64,000 nucleotides of DNA from Pilatotrama ljubarskyi (GCA_022385805.1 MU277687.1:154245-218244), one strand, 5' to 3'; shown: positions 33,830 to 44,967, counted from the first letter of the stretch. The notes: generated by a model from the sequence alone, not told the origin. Translations and numbers: made by a program.

Positions 33830-34501
33830 TTTAGGTATATACAATCGAATGAGAGGGAGTGTCGAACGAGCGGAAGACGCTGCCTACAGAGAGGTCAGCC
33901 GAGCAGCGGTGATGGTGGTAAGGGACAGGATCAAGCAATTGGGAACTCAGGCAACATCTTCATCCTCGTCTCTTATACGATTTGCAGTGATCACGTCCCG
34001 TGCTGCGACTGGAGTCCATCAGAACGACGTTCACACTCATGTCAAACTCTCAGGGGCCGGGGCCGCCCGAAACTCAGTTGATCCATGGTCAGTTTGAACA
34101 CCCCATGATGCCCGCTGGCAGTTAAATGTCCCTCTCGAATACTGCTCGTGTGTACACACAGCTCCGCGCACGTACAAGCGCATGTAGGCCTATACGTCGA
34201 CAAGGCGGTGCTCGAGTGCGCTTGCCGTGGAGGAGGCTTAGGGCGACGCAGATCTGCCAGTGCTTTGAAGACTGTGTGCCCTATAGCCAGACCCTCCCAG
34301 TCATCGTGGGTCAGGGCCGCGCGCAAACCACAGCTCATGATGTGTGGGACTCACTGCAACTTAAGAAGAGCAGAAGCTAAGGGAACGAACCGTTGCGGCG
34401 AGGTCCGATACAGTAGGTATGATATGTAGCGCTGTAAGAGAACGCCTCAGAATCGACATCCCAGCGAAAACGGATGATTGACGGTAGTACCCGGTACCGA
34501 G
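33830..34501. other. Intergenic between ADIEGVD-family copies 1 and 2
   Basis: About 670 bp between two genes of the same orientation. It holds short open frames only; no RNA gene or repeat was recognised. Confidence 0.45.
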
Positions 34502-35484
34502 CTAGACAGTCGGTGGGAGCGTCCTCAGCCCGAGCAGGACATTACATCCGCAAGACAGCATATACCTAGAATGTCCGAGAGAAGCAACCGCAAGGCCCAA
34601 AACAGCAACGCGAACAGTAGAATCCAAGAATGAACAAACGAGCACTAGGACCATGACCGCGAACCCCCGCAATACCCCGCACGACGCGACCTTGCCCACC
34701 CCATTCCCGCTTGGCGGCCCCATCGCCTTCGAACCCGACGTGTTCACGCCTCCTCTCTCAGCAGAGCCTGCGCTCGTGGCAGACGGCGATTCCTCATAGA
34801 AGAAGCCGTTGTCCCGGTGGTAGGCGTACTCGGCTCGCCAGTGCTAGTGACGGACGGCGCGGAGGTACTAGTGGCACTAGCGGCAACACTCGCTGCGAGC
34901 TGCACCTCGATCGGGGTGATCGCCTCGACTTTTACAGTCGTGAACGTGGTGTACGGGGCGGACGCGACGATGGTGCAGACTGCAAGCCTGCCACCACTGA
35001 GCCCGCAGTCGCCACTGACGCTGGCCGTGTAGCCGTTCGCCGTACCAATCTGGATGAAGTGCGCGTCCGTAGAGCCAAGGATGACGGTGCCTATACCGCC
35101 AGAGGGAGGAGCTATGAGTACCTGAGAGGAAGCGGGAACTTGGCCCGGTGGGGCGACGAATAGACGTACCACTGGGCATAGGAGGAAACAAGGGTTCCTG
35201 AGTGAAGCTACCGCTCGGGACACCTTGTCCCATGCGCCAAGTTGTGTGGCCGCTCTCGTCAACGCCCTCGATGTCCGCGGTGATGGCGTGAGGATCGGTG
35301 AAGGGAACGTAAAGGGATAGCGCGGACACGTCTGGGAAGAACAGGTCAGCCAACGCGTGCACAAGTATACCCTCCTGTTCCTTCGAGGGCTTGCTGCCGT
35401 CGCACAGGATTATTGTTGCGGAAAGGACCTACATTGTAAGCCGAGCGCGGTCAGGAACAGCACGGACATGCATAGCCGTCTCAT
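34502..35484 (-). CDS. Secreted, putatively membrane-anchored protein, ADIEGVD family, copy 2
   Basis: Paralogue of the previous gene. Exon 1 (from 35484) encodes the signal peptide MRRLCMSVLFLTALGLQ. After the intron at 35332-35432 comes YVSALSLYVPFTDPHAITAD, then EGVDESGHTTWRMGQGVPSG. The next exon reads TVILGSTDAHFIQIG and has the two-Cys core SGDCGLSGGRLAVCTIV. A 62-nt GT-AG intron in the stalk (about 34,765-34,830) restores one continuous frame into NTSGSKAMGPPSGNGVG and a hydrophobic tail (LRGFAVMVLVLVCSFL, then VRVAVLGLAVASLG). The tail is longer than in the other copies. It could be a GPI signal with read-through past the expected stop, or a true transmembrane end. Confidence 0.65.
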
Positions 35485-35815
35485 CCTGTTCTCATAAACG
35501 ACAGGAAGTGCTGAAGGAGCGGGGGGTGCTGCTGCACGACTCGTGAGCAGGGTAAGGAGAGAATGATATCACTCAACAGCTGAGGGAGGCTCTCTCTAGT
35601 GGCACACAGCACAGTGCTTATGACTGTTTTCGCAGGCGTCCATCAGATGGCCCATAACATATTCACACCAACTGTCAGGCCGCCATGGTCGCTCTGAGGA
35701 GACACTCGCCACCATACGGTATCAAAGTCGTCCCTCCGTGTCGGTTATAGATGCCTTTCCAGTCCCGAGCGTGCATTTGCCTCAGCAGCAGAATGTTTGG
35801 GTTGGAACACCGCTC
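35485..35815. other. Flank of transposon insertion site, no gene
   Basis: About 330 bp upstream of the ADIEGVD copy 2 start and up to the target-site duplication. It should contain the promoter of that gene. The transposon therefore landed roughly 340 bp from its start codon. Confidence 0.45.
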
Positions 35816-35823
35816 GAACATCG
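35816..35823. repeat. Target-site duplication, left copy (GAACATCG)
   Basis: Eight-base direct repeat immediately outside the left inverted terminus, identical to 42110-42117. Confidence 0.85.
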
Positions 35824-36058
35824 GGGACAACCGCTGGTTCAGAAACGGAGATCGAACCGTCCTCTCCGGGCGGCGATTGAGCCGTCCCCCTCCGGAGGAG
35901 ATGTCTCCCTCGGAGAGAGGTGTTTCCATATGCAGTAATTGCCGCCGCCGCAGAGCGCGGCCTGTTGCCTGAAATGAATCATCCCCCTCCGAAGGAGATT
36001 GCGCTTCGGAACGCGCGAAATACCCTCCCGGACGAGATATCCCCCTCGGAAGTGGATG
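35824..36058 (+). repeat. Left terminal inverted repeat of the KDZ transposon
   Basis: Begins GGGACAACCGC. It matches the reverse complement of 41,870-42,109 exactly through 35999 and imperfectly beyond. It contains several short palindrome-like boxes around CCCCCTCCGGAGGAGAT. Confidence 0.85.
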
Positions 36059-36907
36059 CCCCGTAAGCTGTGGCACGCGTCTTCTATCGGCATGCGCGTT
36101 CCGTGCACGTACATATAGCCCTGTGCTCCCCGTTTGACGACTGACGCCCCGGGGGTCGTGCTGCCAGCCCACAGGGCTGACTGGGCGGCCGGCGGCGGCG
36201 GCGAGCCACGGGCGGGCTCGCCGCTGGCGGCAGGCGTCGTGCACCCGCTAGTCGGCCCGGGCTGCGGCGCCTATCCCCGAAAACCGCTCCCTCCAGTTCG
36301 ACGTCCTCCTCCTCGCGTCTTCCTCACGCACCGACGCTGCACTTCGAGTCCACCTGCTAGGGCCCATCCCCTCAGTCTCCTGCATTAAACCCTACACCTC
36401 GAGATGTCACGCTACCACCTCTAGATTGCCGAAGATCCTCTACAGCTTGGCCGTCTTGCAAGATACCGCTGCCTCGCCGCCCGCTCAGGTATGTGACTCT
36501 TAACACTAGTATTCTCCCTTCTTCTCTTGTTTCCCTGCCGTTCACAGGATCCCCACCATCACCAACCATGTCCGTGAACATGCACATCGGAATTTCAACA
36601 AGTCCATGAGGGGTGGGAGTGGACCAGTACAGGTACGTAGCTTCCAGGTTCATAATACGTGCTTCGTCATTCGTGTTATCGAGATCTTCAAGGGAATCTC
36701 GGCGTTGCGTCTGGTGCTCTTTCGGCACACCATGGTGAGCAAATCCCGCCAAATGTGCTCCGTTTCATATCGATTATCGGTATCGATCTTGGTTATTTAG
36801 CAGAACAGCGGTTCCTGAAGGCAGAGTCAAGTTCTTCGTCCCACTTGTACGTCCTCATCTTGTCTCTCGTCAATCTGGCAGCTGCCTATACTCTACTGCA
36901 GGAGACA

Positions 36908-39768
36908 ATGTCGCGCGAGCCTCGTCGTTCAATTGGTCGTCTCCAGGAGATCACCGACACCGATGTAAAGGTCTCTCGACGCCGAACGAGTCGACTCCAG
37001 ACAGCTGCACCCACTACTTGCGCTCGTCCGGAAGCGCATGCATCGGGTGTCCCGACGTCCAGCTCGCGTGGGCCTGCGCAGCGGTCTCATCGGACAGGGG
37101 AGGCGCCGCTTCCGATGCCTGCCCTACTCCCCCCAATTGCCGCTGCCGATTGGGATCCGGGTAGACTACTCGACGACAACGAGCCCCATCTGGCGTTGCA
37201 CGTCCCTGCTCAGGCCTCGTCGAACAGCCTGGCCTTGTCGCAGTCAACGCAAAGCTTCGAGGACGAGGTGGTTGCTGGCTACTGGTATGCGCTTGTCCAT
37301 GTTGGCGGTGTCTTCCGCCTCGAGCCCACCCAGTACGTCCTCCAGGAGTGGGATACAAAGTCAGCTTCCCTAAAGGTGAGTCTTTCAGCATGTGCTACGA
37401 TGAAGGGGGGCTTATCTCACTTCGCAGCTTGGCGTCTATGTCCATCTTGTACGCCTGCCACGCGGGCCGAACGAGTACGGCTCCTCGTGCTCGTGTGCTC
37501 GCTGGAAGGCTGTGAATCTCTGCTTGCACGATATTGTACTCCGTCAGCATGTCACTACCCTGGAGTTGTTACCCATCATTGCCCCAGCACCCCTGCCGCC
37601 TGCGGTATTCCTACACCAGACCCCTTTCCGCGACATCTATATCTACTCTTGTGTTGCCTCTCCTGGTCGGTACGATTCCGGAAAGCGCGTCATTGTATCA
37701 TATCAAAGGGATGGTCGGTGGCACTGTCAGTCTTGTCGATACTCGGAGAGCTGTAAGCACAAGCCTTACGCTGCGGAGCATGCTGCACTCAGCGGCTTTC
37801 TCTTCGATGGGTCGGATGGGACAGCAGTGCCCCCAATCGAAGACGGAGCAGATGACGTCGAAGGTGCCCTTCTGGTGGCCGTCGCGGGGCGAGACGAGCG
37901 GAAACACGGCTGTGTGTCCTATCTGACAATTCCTGCTCCGCGTTGGTGCTCTCTGCCGCATGAGGATACTCAGAGCATCCGTCCTCCAGAGTCTACTTTG
38001 TCGTTCCCCCTTGATGCTCTCTCTCGCTGCTCGTGCGGGACAACACTGCAGTCCATAGGTGCATCCCTTCCACCGACTACTACAATCCGGGCCGTGCTAT
38101 ATGGCTACACATCGCGTTCGGATGTTCAGCTCGAGGTTCTCGCGTGTCCAGCATGCAATCACCATCGCCGACTGATAGGACCCGACCTCGGAAGTGTCGG
38201 GATATTCAACTGGAGTAATACCATCCTCTTCACACATGAGCTCCTCAATGCGTACACGAACGCGTTCACTGCATCTGAAACACCATTCTCGGCATTCTGT
38301 GTCATGATCCGTCGTCAATACGAAGACCATACCTCCAGCATGCAATTCTGTTCTGACGAGACATTTGTATGCGCCTGGTTCGCCTTCGTTCAGCTACAAG
38401 ACCTCGGCAATACGATGACTTGTCCGACATGTGGGCCGTCCCCTGCAGTCGTGATCGCAGATGGCGTGAGCCTTGCTACTCATTCCTCGAAATTGACTCC
38501 CCATATTCGACCTCCGACCTATACGGATACCTCGAGTGAACGAGTGGAGACAATTTCCTCGTACAAGGCTCGAGCACTTCCCGCCATACCACAGAAGGAT
38601 GTCCGGAGTGTTGTGCTCAGATGTCTTGAAGTGACAGCCTCCCCTTTGAAGATACCGGTCGATCTCCCGGACATATCCAAGGTTGAGCACACCCACCCCA
38701 GTATTGCGGAGTTGCTCCGCTTGATTGCGAAGACGCCGAATGCGATACTCCGCAGAACTTATCGGAATTTTGCTCAACAAGTGAGTGAAGCTTCAACTAA
38801 TGCCGTTAACTAGTTGAAGTACAAAGCCACTGACCGTACTTGGCCATTTGCGGTTGAAACAGGTAGCGGCGCCGGACATTGTCCTACAGCTTGTCCCGTA
38901 CAAAGCGGTGCCGTACCTACGTCAGCTTGCAGACACCGGTCTAGCAGTAGACTGGCTCCAGGCGCTCATTCCCGCTCTAGGGCGAATACTGGAGGTCCTT
39001 CGTGCATTAGTCCTTCCGGTGCCAGATGAAGTCTGCGGAGTCGCTCGTTGGCTTGCAGATCGAACAGAAGAAGTCTACAACCGTCTTGCACAACACGACC
39101 CTGCACCTCCGAGCACAAGCTCTGCCGCTGACGGAGACAACTCGGACGACTGGCGGATTACGGGCACTTGCTATGGTCTACCTGCTGTGCGCACTCGCCG
39201 CATCTACCCCAAGCTGCGGCATGACACCGACCCGACCGACATCAATGCGGAGGAGATGGGTGAGTGCAATAAGTTCTTCAAGACGTATCCGCGCAATAGG
39301 CTCGCCGGCGGCATACTCGTACTCTGGTGTACTCATTCAATCTGTCTTGGATTTCACACCATTCCCGTGGCAGAAGGCCGCAACGACGTCTTCTCCGCGA
39401 TATACACACGCTTCCCGACCGCCCCCCAGATTGTTGTGTACGACTTTGCTTGTCAACTTGCCCCCTATTGCTTTGTCCGCGAAGCACGTTACTTCAGTGA
39501 TACACGCTTCCTGATTGACGAGCTCCATGCTCGTGATCATACAAAGTGCGGACAGGCCTGCTTTGCGAGCAACGCTATGCAGTACGACGAGCGAATCCGG
39601 GCGGTGAACACGAGTGCGGGAGAGTGCGGGAATGGGGGAGTAGGGCGGATTCGCAAGAGCGTGAGTTACATGATCTATGAGCACGCAGTTGTGTACACAA
39701 GGGTCTTCATGAATGTTTGGAACCGGATGATCACACGTAGGATGGCGAAGACGGCGAATGGCACTTAA
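36908..39768 (+). CDS. KDZ-superfamily transposase with SWIM-like cysteine cluster
   Basis: Cut-and-paste transposase with an RNase H-like core. Introns at 37376-37427 and 38781-38862 leave about 908 aa from the Met at 36908 (MSREPRRSIGRLQEI). The N-terminal part is Ser/Pro-rich. A zinc-cluster region follows: YGSSCSCARW, then DGRWHCQSCRYSESCKHK, a CxxC...CxH pattern like SWIM or the CxC clusters described with KDZ transposases. More Cys pairs follow in LSRCSCGTTL, LACPACNHH and MTCPTCGPSP. The catalytic part is C-terminal: FKTYPRNRLAGGILVLWCTH, GFHTIPVAEGRNDVFSAIYT, PQIVVYDFACQLAPYC (conserved Asp), FLIDELHARDHTKC and VNTSAGECGNGG (conserved Glu), ending NVWNRMITRRMAKTANGT. No stop or frameshift was seen. 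It could be active. Confidence 0.85.
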
Positions 39769-39805
39769 CGATGTAACGATTTTTACAAACTAGCCGAAAT
39801 ATACG

Positions 39806-41482
39806 CTACCCTTGACCGAGCCCCAGCCGTGCGAGACGCTGCTGCATGACGTCGAGTTGTGCCTCAAGCGCAACACGGCGCGCCTTCTCCTGCTCGCGTT
39901 CCTGCCGAAGTCGCTCAACCTCTAAGTTCGTCTGGAGGGCGATCTGGGCGTCGGTAGCGACGTTCCGTGCAGTGTTCGCCACCTTTCGATGCAATTCCTG
40001 CACGAAGCCCTCGCCCAGAATCTGCTTGAGATTGCTTGAGATGAAGGAAATGGCCTTGCCGTTCTGGTGACCAACAGACTCGGGCCTGCAACAGATCCAC
40101 GTAAGTCAAGTGGACAGCGAGGCGGAGCACAACGACGTACCTGGAGCAATATACCAGTATGTACGGCCGCGTAACAACATTGAGTGCGACCGCCTTCTTG
40201 ATCAGGACAGCCATGCGCTTGCTGTGCGCCTTCGTCCGAGCGGTGGAGTTCTCGATGAACGTCAAGCCTGTGTCGTTGTCGTCCTCGTCACCGTTGCCCT
40301 CATCTGCCTCCGTATCCGTGCGAGCGCGCTTGCGGTTGCGGCCTATGCAGGTCAATTCCAGAGTCAGCCTGTTGTAAAGCAGCATGAATGAGTCGTCCTC
40401 TTACCTGTCGCAGCAACCGCCCTCGGAGAACATGCTACCGAGGAAGGGGCTGGGAGCTGCGGCTCGGTATCCGGCACGCTGGCGTCAAGTCCTGACGGCG
40501 TGGGTGACGGCATTGACGGTATGCCAGGGGAATGTGAGCCAGCGGGTGCGTCAGAGTCGGAAGGAGGCCTGGGGTGGGCGATGGCGAGCGAGGTCACGAT
40601 GCCCCCGGGGCTCGACTGTGGAAGCGAACAGTCAAGAAGCAGCCTGCTTAACAGGTAGCAAATCACTTACCAGGCCATTCTGCAGCTCAGGGCCTTGCGC
40701 GGTCTTCTGCACACCATGGGCACATAGCTCAGGCTCAGGTGACGCCAGATTGAGGAGTGCCTCCAAATCTGCATAAGCGCTACCATCCAAGCCCATCCCT
40801 GGCGAAGATATATAAATGTGAGTCCATTCAGTGCAATCCCAGGCGACACGAGCACGCACCTTCTAGCGAAATGTTCACAGGCAGCCCCTCCACACCGTCG
40901 TCCCAACCCAGGAGCTGTATGCCGTCAGTATCAGAGAATATCGAGGTCATAGAGGTGTCGTGATCTATACTACTAGTGTGATTAAGTGTAGCTAAACCGG
41001 TATCGAGGAGCCCAGAAAAAGCTGGGGTGCGAGCGAGGGGAGTAATAGCAGAAGGTGTACGGATAGGCTCAAAAGAGTCAAACGTGTGCGGCGCATAATC
41101 AGTGATTGACTTCAGAGTGGCGTCATGTACGGTGTCAGGATTAAAAGGAGAGGATATAGCAAAAGAGAACTCGAGATCCCCCGTCCCGAAGGAAGGCGGT
41201 GTACTTGGGGGGGAAGGAGAAGGGCTACTATCTACAACCGGTGTAGACACTCGGGGCGACATATTGCTCAAAGTCTGTAGCCGAGTGTTGGTGTTGCATG
41301 ACACTGGCAAGCAGAAGGCCAATACTCACCTTGTGATTCTTTCTATACGGGCACCGATGGCCTTGATATGGGACGCGAAGGCCATCGGGACCCACACAGC
41401 GCGTGCATCGGCGGACTGCACGGTTTGCACATGAGTCTTCTAGCCGAGGTGGACTACAAGGGAAGGACATACCTGACGTCAT
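39806..41482 (-). CDS. Transposon-borne second protein: Cys/His motif plus C-terminal coiled coil
   Basis: The gene lies inside the KDZ element and is transcribed toward the transposase gene, with only 37 bp between the two stops. Six exons join cleanly into about 460 aa. Exon 1 (MTSGMSFPCSPPRLEDSCAN) has the Cys/His pattern RRCTRCVGPDGLRVPYQGHR followed by CPYRKNHK, a possible zinc site. Exon 2 is Ser/Pro/Thr-rich with DLEFSFAISSPFNPD. Later exons include ADLEALLNLASPEPELCAHG, a Pro-rich linker, a nuclear-signal-like NRKRARTD with an acidic run, then KAHSKRMAVLIKKAVALNVV. The last exon is a Glu/Arg/Gln coiled coil (LEVERLRQEREQEKARRVAL). It is not recognised from any known family. Its place inside the inverted repeats suggests a transposition partner or regulator, by inference. 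Confidence 0.75.
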
Positions 41483-41869
41483 GCCCGAGAGAATTCACTC
41501 GCTGAATGGAGTGTGATTAGAGATTTTGAGAGTGCCAGCGAGGATCAAAAGAGCTAGAGAATTGGTATGCGGCGAAGCACAGGACGGCGGTCTGCTGGCG
41601 GTGGCACGACTCGGAGCTAGAGCACTAGAGCACGCCACAGTGTCCAGGGAGATGCACCAACCGCCGTGAGGACGAGCAGCACGCCGCCGTCGAGGGGCGT
41701 CGACAAGGAGAGGAGACGTGCTCCCTGGCCATATATACGCGCGGACGGGAGGTGAAAGAAGGTGTGACGGGGCGCGTCTGTCCGTTCTCTCTGTTTCGGG
41801 AAATAACCCCTGCGCAGGGGGAGGGTTTTCGTCCGGCCCGATAGTGCTAGCGCTCGGAATACTAATTAT

Positions 41870-42109
41870 GGGAGCGTCTCCTCCGGAGGGGGATATCTCC
41901 TCCGGGAGGGTGTTTCGCGCGTTCCGGGACGCTATCTCCTTCGGAGGGGGATGATTCATTTCAGGCAACAGGCCGCGCTCTGCGGCGGCGGCAATTACTG
42001 CATATGGAAACACCTCTCTCCGAGGGAGACATCTCCTCCGGAGGGGGACGGCTCAATCGCCGCCCGGAGAGGACGGTTCGATCTCCGTTTCTGAACCAGC
42101 GGTTGTCCC
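41870..42109 (-). repeat. Right terminal inverted repeat of the KDZ transposon
   Basis: Reverse complement of the left terminus; ends GCGGTTGTCCC at 42109. The inner part carries additional CTCCGGAGG-type boxes. Confidence 0.85.
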
Positions 42110-42117
42110 GAACATCG
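42110..42117. repeat. Target-site duplication, right copy (GAACATCG)
   Basis: Eight-base direct repeat immediately outside the right inverted terminus, identical to 35816-35823. Confidence 0.85.
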
Positions 42118-42499
42118 TACCCGCGGGGCGCCGTTCGAGGTGTTCTCGTTACGGTCACGTAGATCACACAGGTCACAGGGTTATGTGGGGCTATCTCCTG
42201 CAGTGTCACATTCTCCGACCACGGACACTTTGTCCTTCCTGAGTCGCTGCGATCTACTTTCCTGGTGTCGTGCTTAATGTAGGTCGACGACTGAGCGGTA
42301 CGACATACTAGGCGTCAGGCCCTACCAGTAAGCGGCCTCCGAGGCCACGAAATGCCGAGCTGAGGTCCGTTCTTCAGTGCACTATATGCCATGCCTTTCT
42401 ACCGATAGAACTCTTGCTGTCGGTCTGCTTCCAAGTATATTGCTGACATGAATCCCACTTCTTCGCGGAGCAGCCACACTAAGACACAGGCCAGACGCG

Positions 42500-43344
42500 T
42501 TACAAGCACAGCGTGAAGACAAGCGCAAGAACCCCAGAAGCAAGTAGACAAGACTCAACGCGAAGCGTACCAGCCCCGTTTCCGCCAGGCCCGGTAGCAC
42601 TCGGTGCGGCGCTTCCACCATCACTCCCAGTAGGAGCGATACCCGACCCAATGCCCGACCCCGCGGACGCCGTAGGCGACGCGCTCTCGCCCACACTCCC
42701 ACTCGCATCCCCAGTCACACCCGCCACACCAGCACTCGTACTAGCAGGGGTCGCAACGGTCCCAGTCAGGGACGCCGCCTGAGCGGTGTCGAACTGCACC
42801 TCAAACGCGCTGACGGTGTCCGTCTCCGTGTCGACGCGCGTCTCGCCCTGAATCTGGCCAGAGACCGTGCACACCGCGACGCCGCCGCTGATCGCGCAGT
42901 CCTCGGTCACCGCGAAGCCGTCCGCGGTGTCGTTCTCGACGAAGTGCACGTCGGTCGGGCCTGCCACGAGGGTAGCTACGGATCAAGGCGGGATCGTATC
43001 AGTTGGAAGCGGACGGAGGTGCGGAGACGTGGGCGCGAGAGGACGGACCGGATACGACGACCAGGCCGTCTTCGGTGTATGTACCGCTGGGGAAACCGGG
43101 CCCGACGCGCCAGGTAGTGTGCCCACTCGCATCGACGCCTTCGATGTCAGCCGTGATAGGCTGGACGTCGACACCTGGGATGAAGAGCGTCGCTGCACCG
43201 GCAGCATCTGAGAAAGACAAGATCAGCATCGTTCCATGAACATCCTAGGACACCTCGACCGAAGGACTCAACATTCAACTCACGTTGCACACCAAGTCCA
43301 GCCACAAGGACTAGGAGGGCCGAGGCAAAGGTTTCGGTCTTCAT
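42500..43344 (-). CDS. Secreted, putatively GPI-anchored protein, ADIEGVD family, copy 3
   Basis: Third paralogue. The Met at 43344 opens the signal peptide MKTETFASALLVLVAGLG. After an intron (about 43,280-43,210) comes AAGAATLFIPGVDVQPITAD, then EGVDASGHTTWRVGPGFPSG. After a second intron comes ATLVAGPTDVHFVENDTADG, with the Cys pair in VTEDCAISGGVAVCTVS. The stalk is Ser/Thr/Gly/Ala-rich and the protein ends in a hydrophobic tail (ESCLLASGVLALVFTLCL) preceded by Gly/Asn/Ala, a plausible GPI attachment signal. It is most similar to copy 1 in the core. It sits beyond the transposon from the other two copies, next to SurE-like copy 2. Confidence 0.78.
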
Positions 43345-43684
43345 TTTTCGATAGTAGGGACAGTGAGCTCTTAGAAAGAGTGGCGGTTGCGCTTAGTGCG
43401 AGCGTGTGTATAGCACAGAAAACGACGCCCTGGCGCGGGGGAAAGAAGTCGCACACCCCATCTCTTCATCAAGTTCACCCGTCTTTTCACTCTGCGGGCG
43501 GACGGCCATCAACGGTACTCGTGCTTTCAACACGAGTCACGCCGCCCATGCGGATCCGGATTGTCAATGGTCTCAGGCACAAGAACCCGGACATATTCTT
43601 CATAATGGTTCTTGAGCGGCGTTCGCGTGGATGGTCCGCGCCCACACGATCGCGGGACCAATGCAAGTACAAAGCAAGAAGATT

Positions 43685-44967
43685 TCAAACTAAAAGCCTG
43701 AGAACAGTCAGGATCGGAATGAATGTCCCACTATGTACCTTGGGCAAGCAAGTCAGCGGCAACCCCTCCAACTGCTCCTTTACCTCCTGCTGCAGCGTCG
43801 CGTTCACGTCCAGCTTGGTCTGGGCGCTGATGACAGAGACGCTCGCGTAACACCCGGCGGCGACGACGCTGCTCTCCGTCGGGAGATGGTCGGAGTTGCA
43901 CGTCTTTGTATCTGTCTCGAAGATGTTCCACACGAGCCTGGAAAAGACCCATTGGTAGCTCTCGGCGCTCGGACAGTCGTCGATGGCCGCGTAGTTCACA
44001 TTAACGATCACCCCTGGCGGGAGAAGCGGACCGGTTCGCGCAGACGCTGCCTCGGTGAGCGTCCGGACGAACTTGGCGGTCAGGTCGGAATAGATGCGAG
44101 CGGCGACCGAGGAGGTCGAATCCGGATCAGTGTATAGTGTCGTATATGACACCTCGGAACCACTCGCGCCAGAGAATGCTGCTGCGGGGATGCCAGACCG
44201 GGCAGCTTCGCAGGCGGCACCTCTGCGGAGCATCAGTGTCCGATATGTATGTCTGGCAGAGATGACTTACACTGTACCCGAGAGTAACACCACAAGTCCG
44301 AGATTGGCTGCAAGTTGGCAGGGGTCAGACAGGCATCGTGGGACGACGTGCCACAGGACGTACTGCCAACGTTGGGCCCGCTAACTACGAAGTCCGGTTT
44401 TGCCCCGCCGTAATATGGCGGCGCAATGGTTTCGATTCCATGCTTTGCTGCATCAACTCTGTGACCACACATAGTGAGCATGGTAAGAAATTACAAGGCG
44501 CGGTCTCTAATCATCGGCGACTCACGGGTAACCATTCACGTAGTTCAAGCGCGCTGTTGACAGGCCCCACCACAGCGTGAGCACTCGACATGTCATGACG
44601 TATTGCCGTCCAATTGGACTCACGACTACTGCTGTTGAATCCCATGGCCGGGGAGCCCGCGGGGCACGTATTGAACTCGCAAGGCTCCGTCAACGGTTTG
44701 GGAGTCGTAGAGAGTGAGCTCTTCCCGGACTGGTTCAATGCTGGGGCAGATAAAACGACCTGTGCCGTCCGAGAAACGGCTATCAGCGCCGCATCTTCTA
44801 CGAAACCTGAGAGGTGCACCGACGTTGTACCCAGTGCTGTTCAGCACGTCGAACTGCTGGCGGATTTGCGCGGTCGCCCAGCCATCGTCATTCGTTATGA
44901 GGATGTTTGTCGCGCTAGTGTACGTGGAAATCAGCGGCAGTGACAACACCAATTGCAGGGAGCGCAT
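43685..44967 (-). CDS. SurE-like secreted nucleotidase/acid phosphatase, copy 2
   Basis: Paralogue of the gene at 29623, with matching intron positions. The Met at 44967 gives the signal peptide MRSLQLVLSLPLISTYTS (an upstream Met at 44997 is in frame but adds polar residues). Then come ITNDDGWATAQIRQQFDVL, VVLSAPALNQSGKSSL, EPCEFNTCPAGSPAMGF, LNYVNGYP, VDAAKHGIETIAPPYYGG, FVVSGPNVGS and GAACEAARSGIPAAAFSG, so all SurE signature positions are kept. The second domain has DDCPSAESYQWVFSRL, TKTCNSDHLP, AAGCYASVSVIS and LPLTCLPK. The C-terminus runs about 15 residues past the end of copy 1 (HSGTFIPILTVLRLLV) and is hydrophobic; an unrecognised last intron is possible there. Confidence 0.85.

Larger units (their letters stand above)
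35824..42109 (+). mobile_element. Complete KDZ-type DNA transposon (6,286 bp)
   Basis: The ends are inverted repeats starting GGGACAACCGCTGGTTCAG, identical over about 176 bp and similar for roughly 50-60 bp more. They are flanked on both sides by the 8-bp direct repeat GAACATCG (35816-35823 and 42110-42117). Inside are a transposase gene on the plus strand and a second gene on the minus strand, placed tail to tail. The transposase is of the Kyakuja-Dileera-Zisupton superfamily common in basidiomycetes. Perfect duplication and near-identical termini imply a recent insertion, and neither internal gene shows a lesion, so the copy could be autonomous. Confidence 0.85.

Noticed and set aside
34744..34830. 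Apparent frameshift in the stalk of ADIEGVD copy 2
   Set aside because: A 62-nt GT-AG intron (GTACGCC ... GAGCGCAG) joins the two frames, so no mutation is needed.
35824..42109. hAT transposon, because of the 8-bp target duplication
   Set aside because: The transposase has KDZ-type motifs and Cys clusters, and no hAT dimerisation region was seen; KDZ elements can also make 8-bp duplications.
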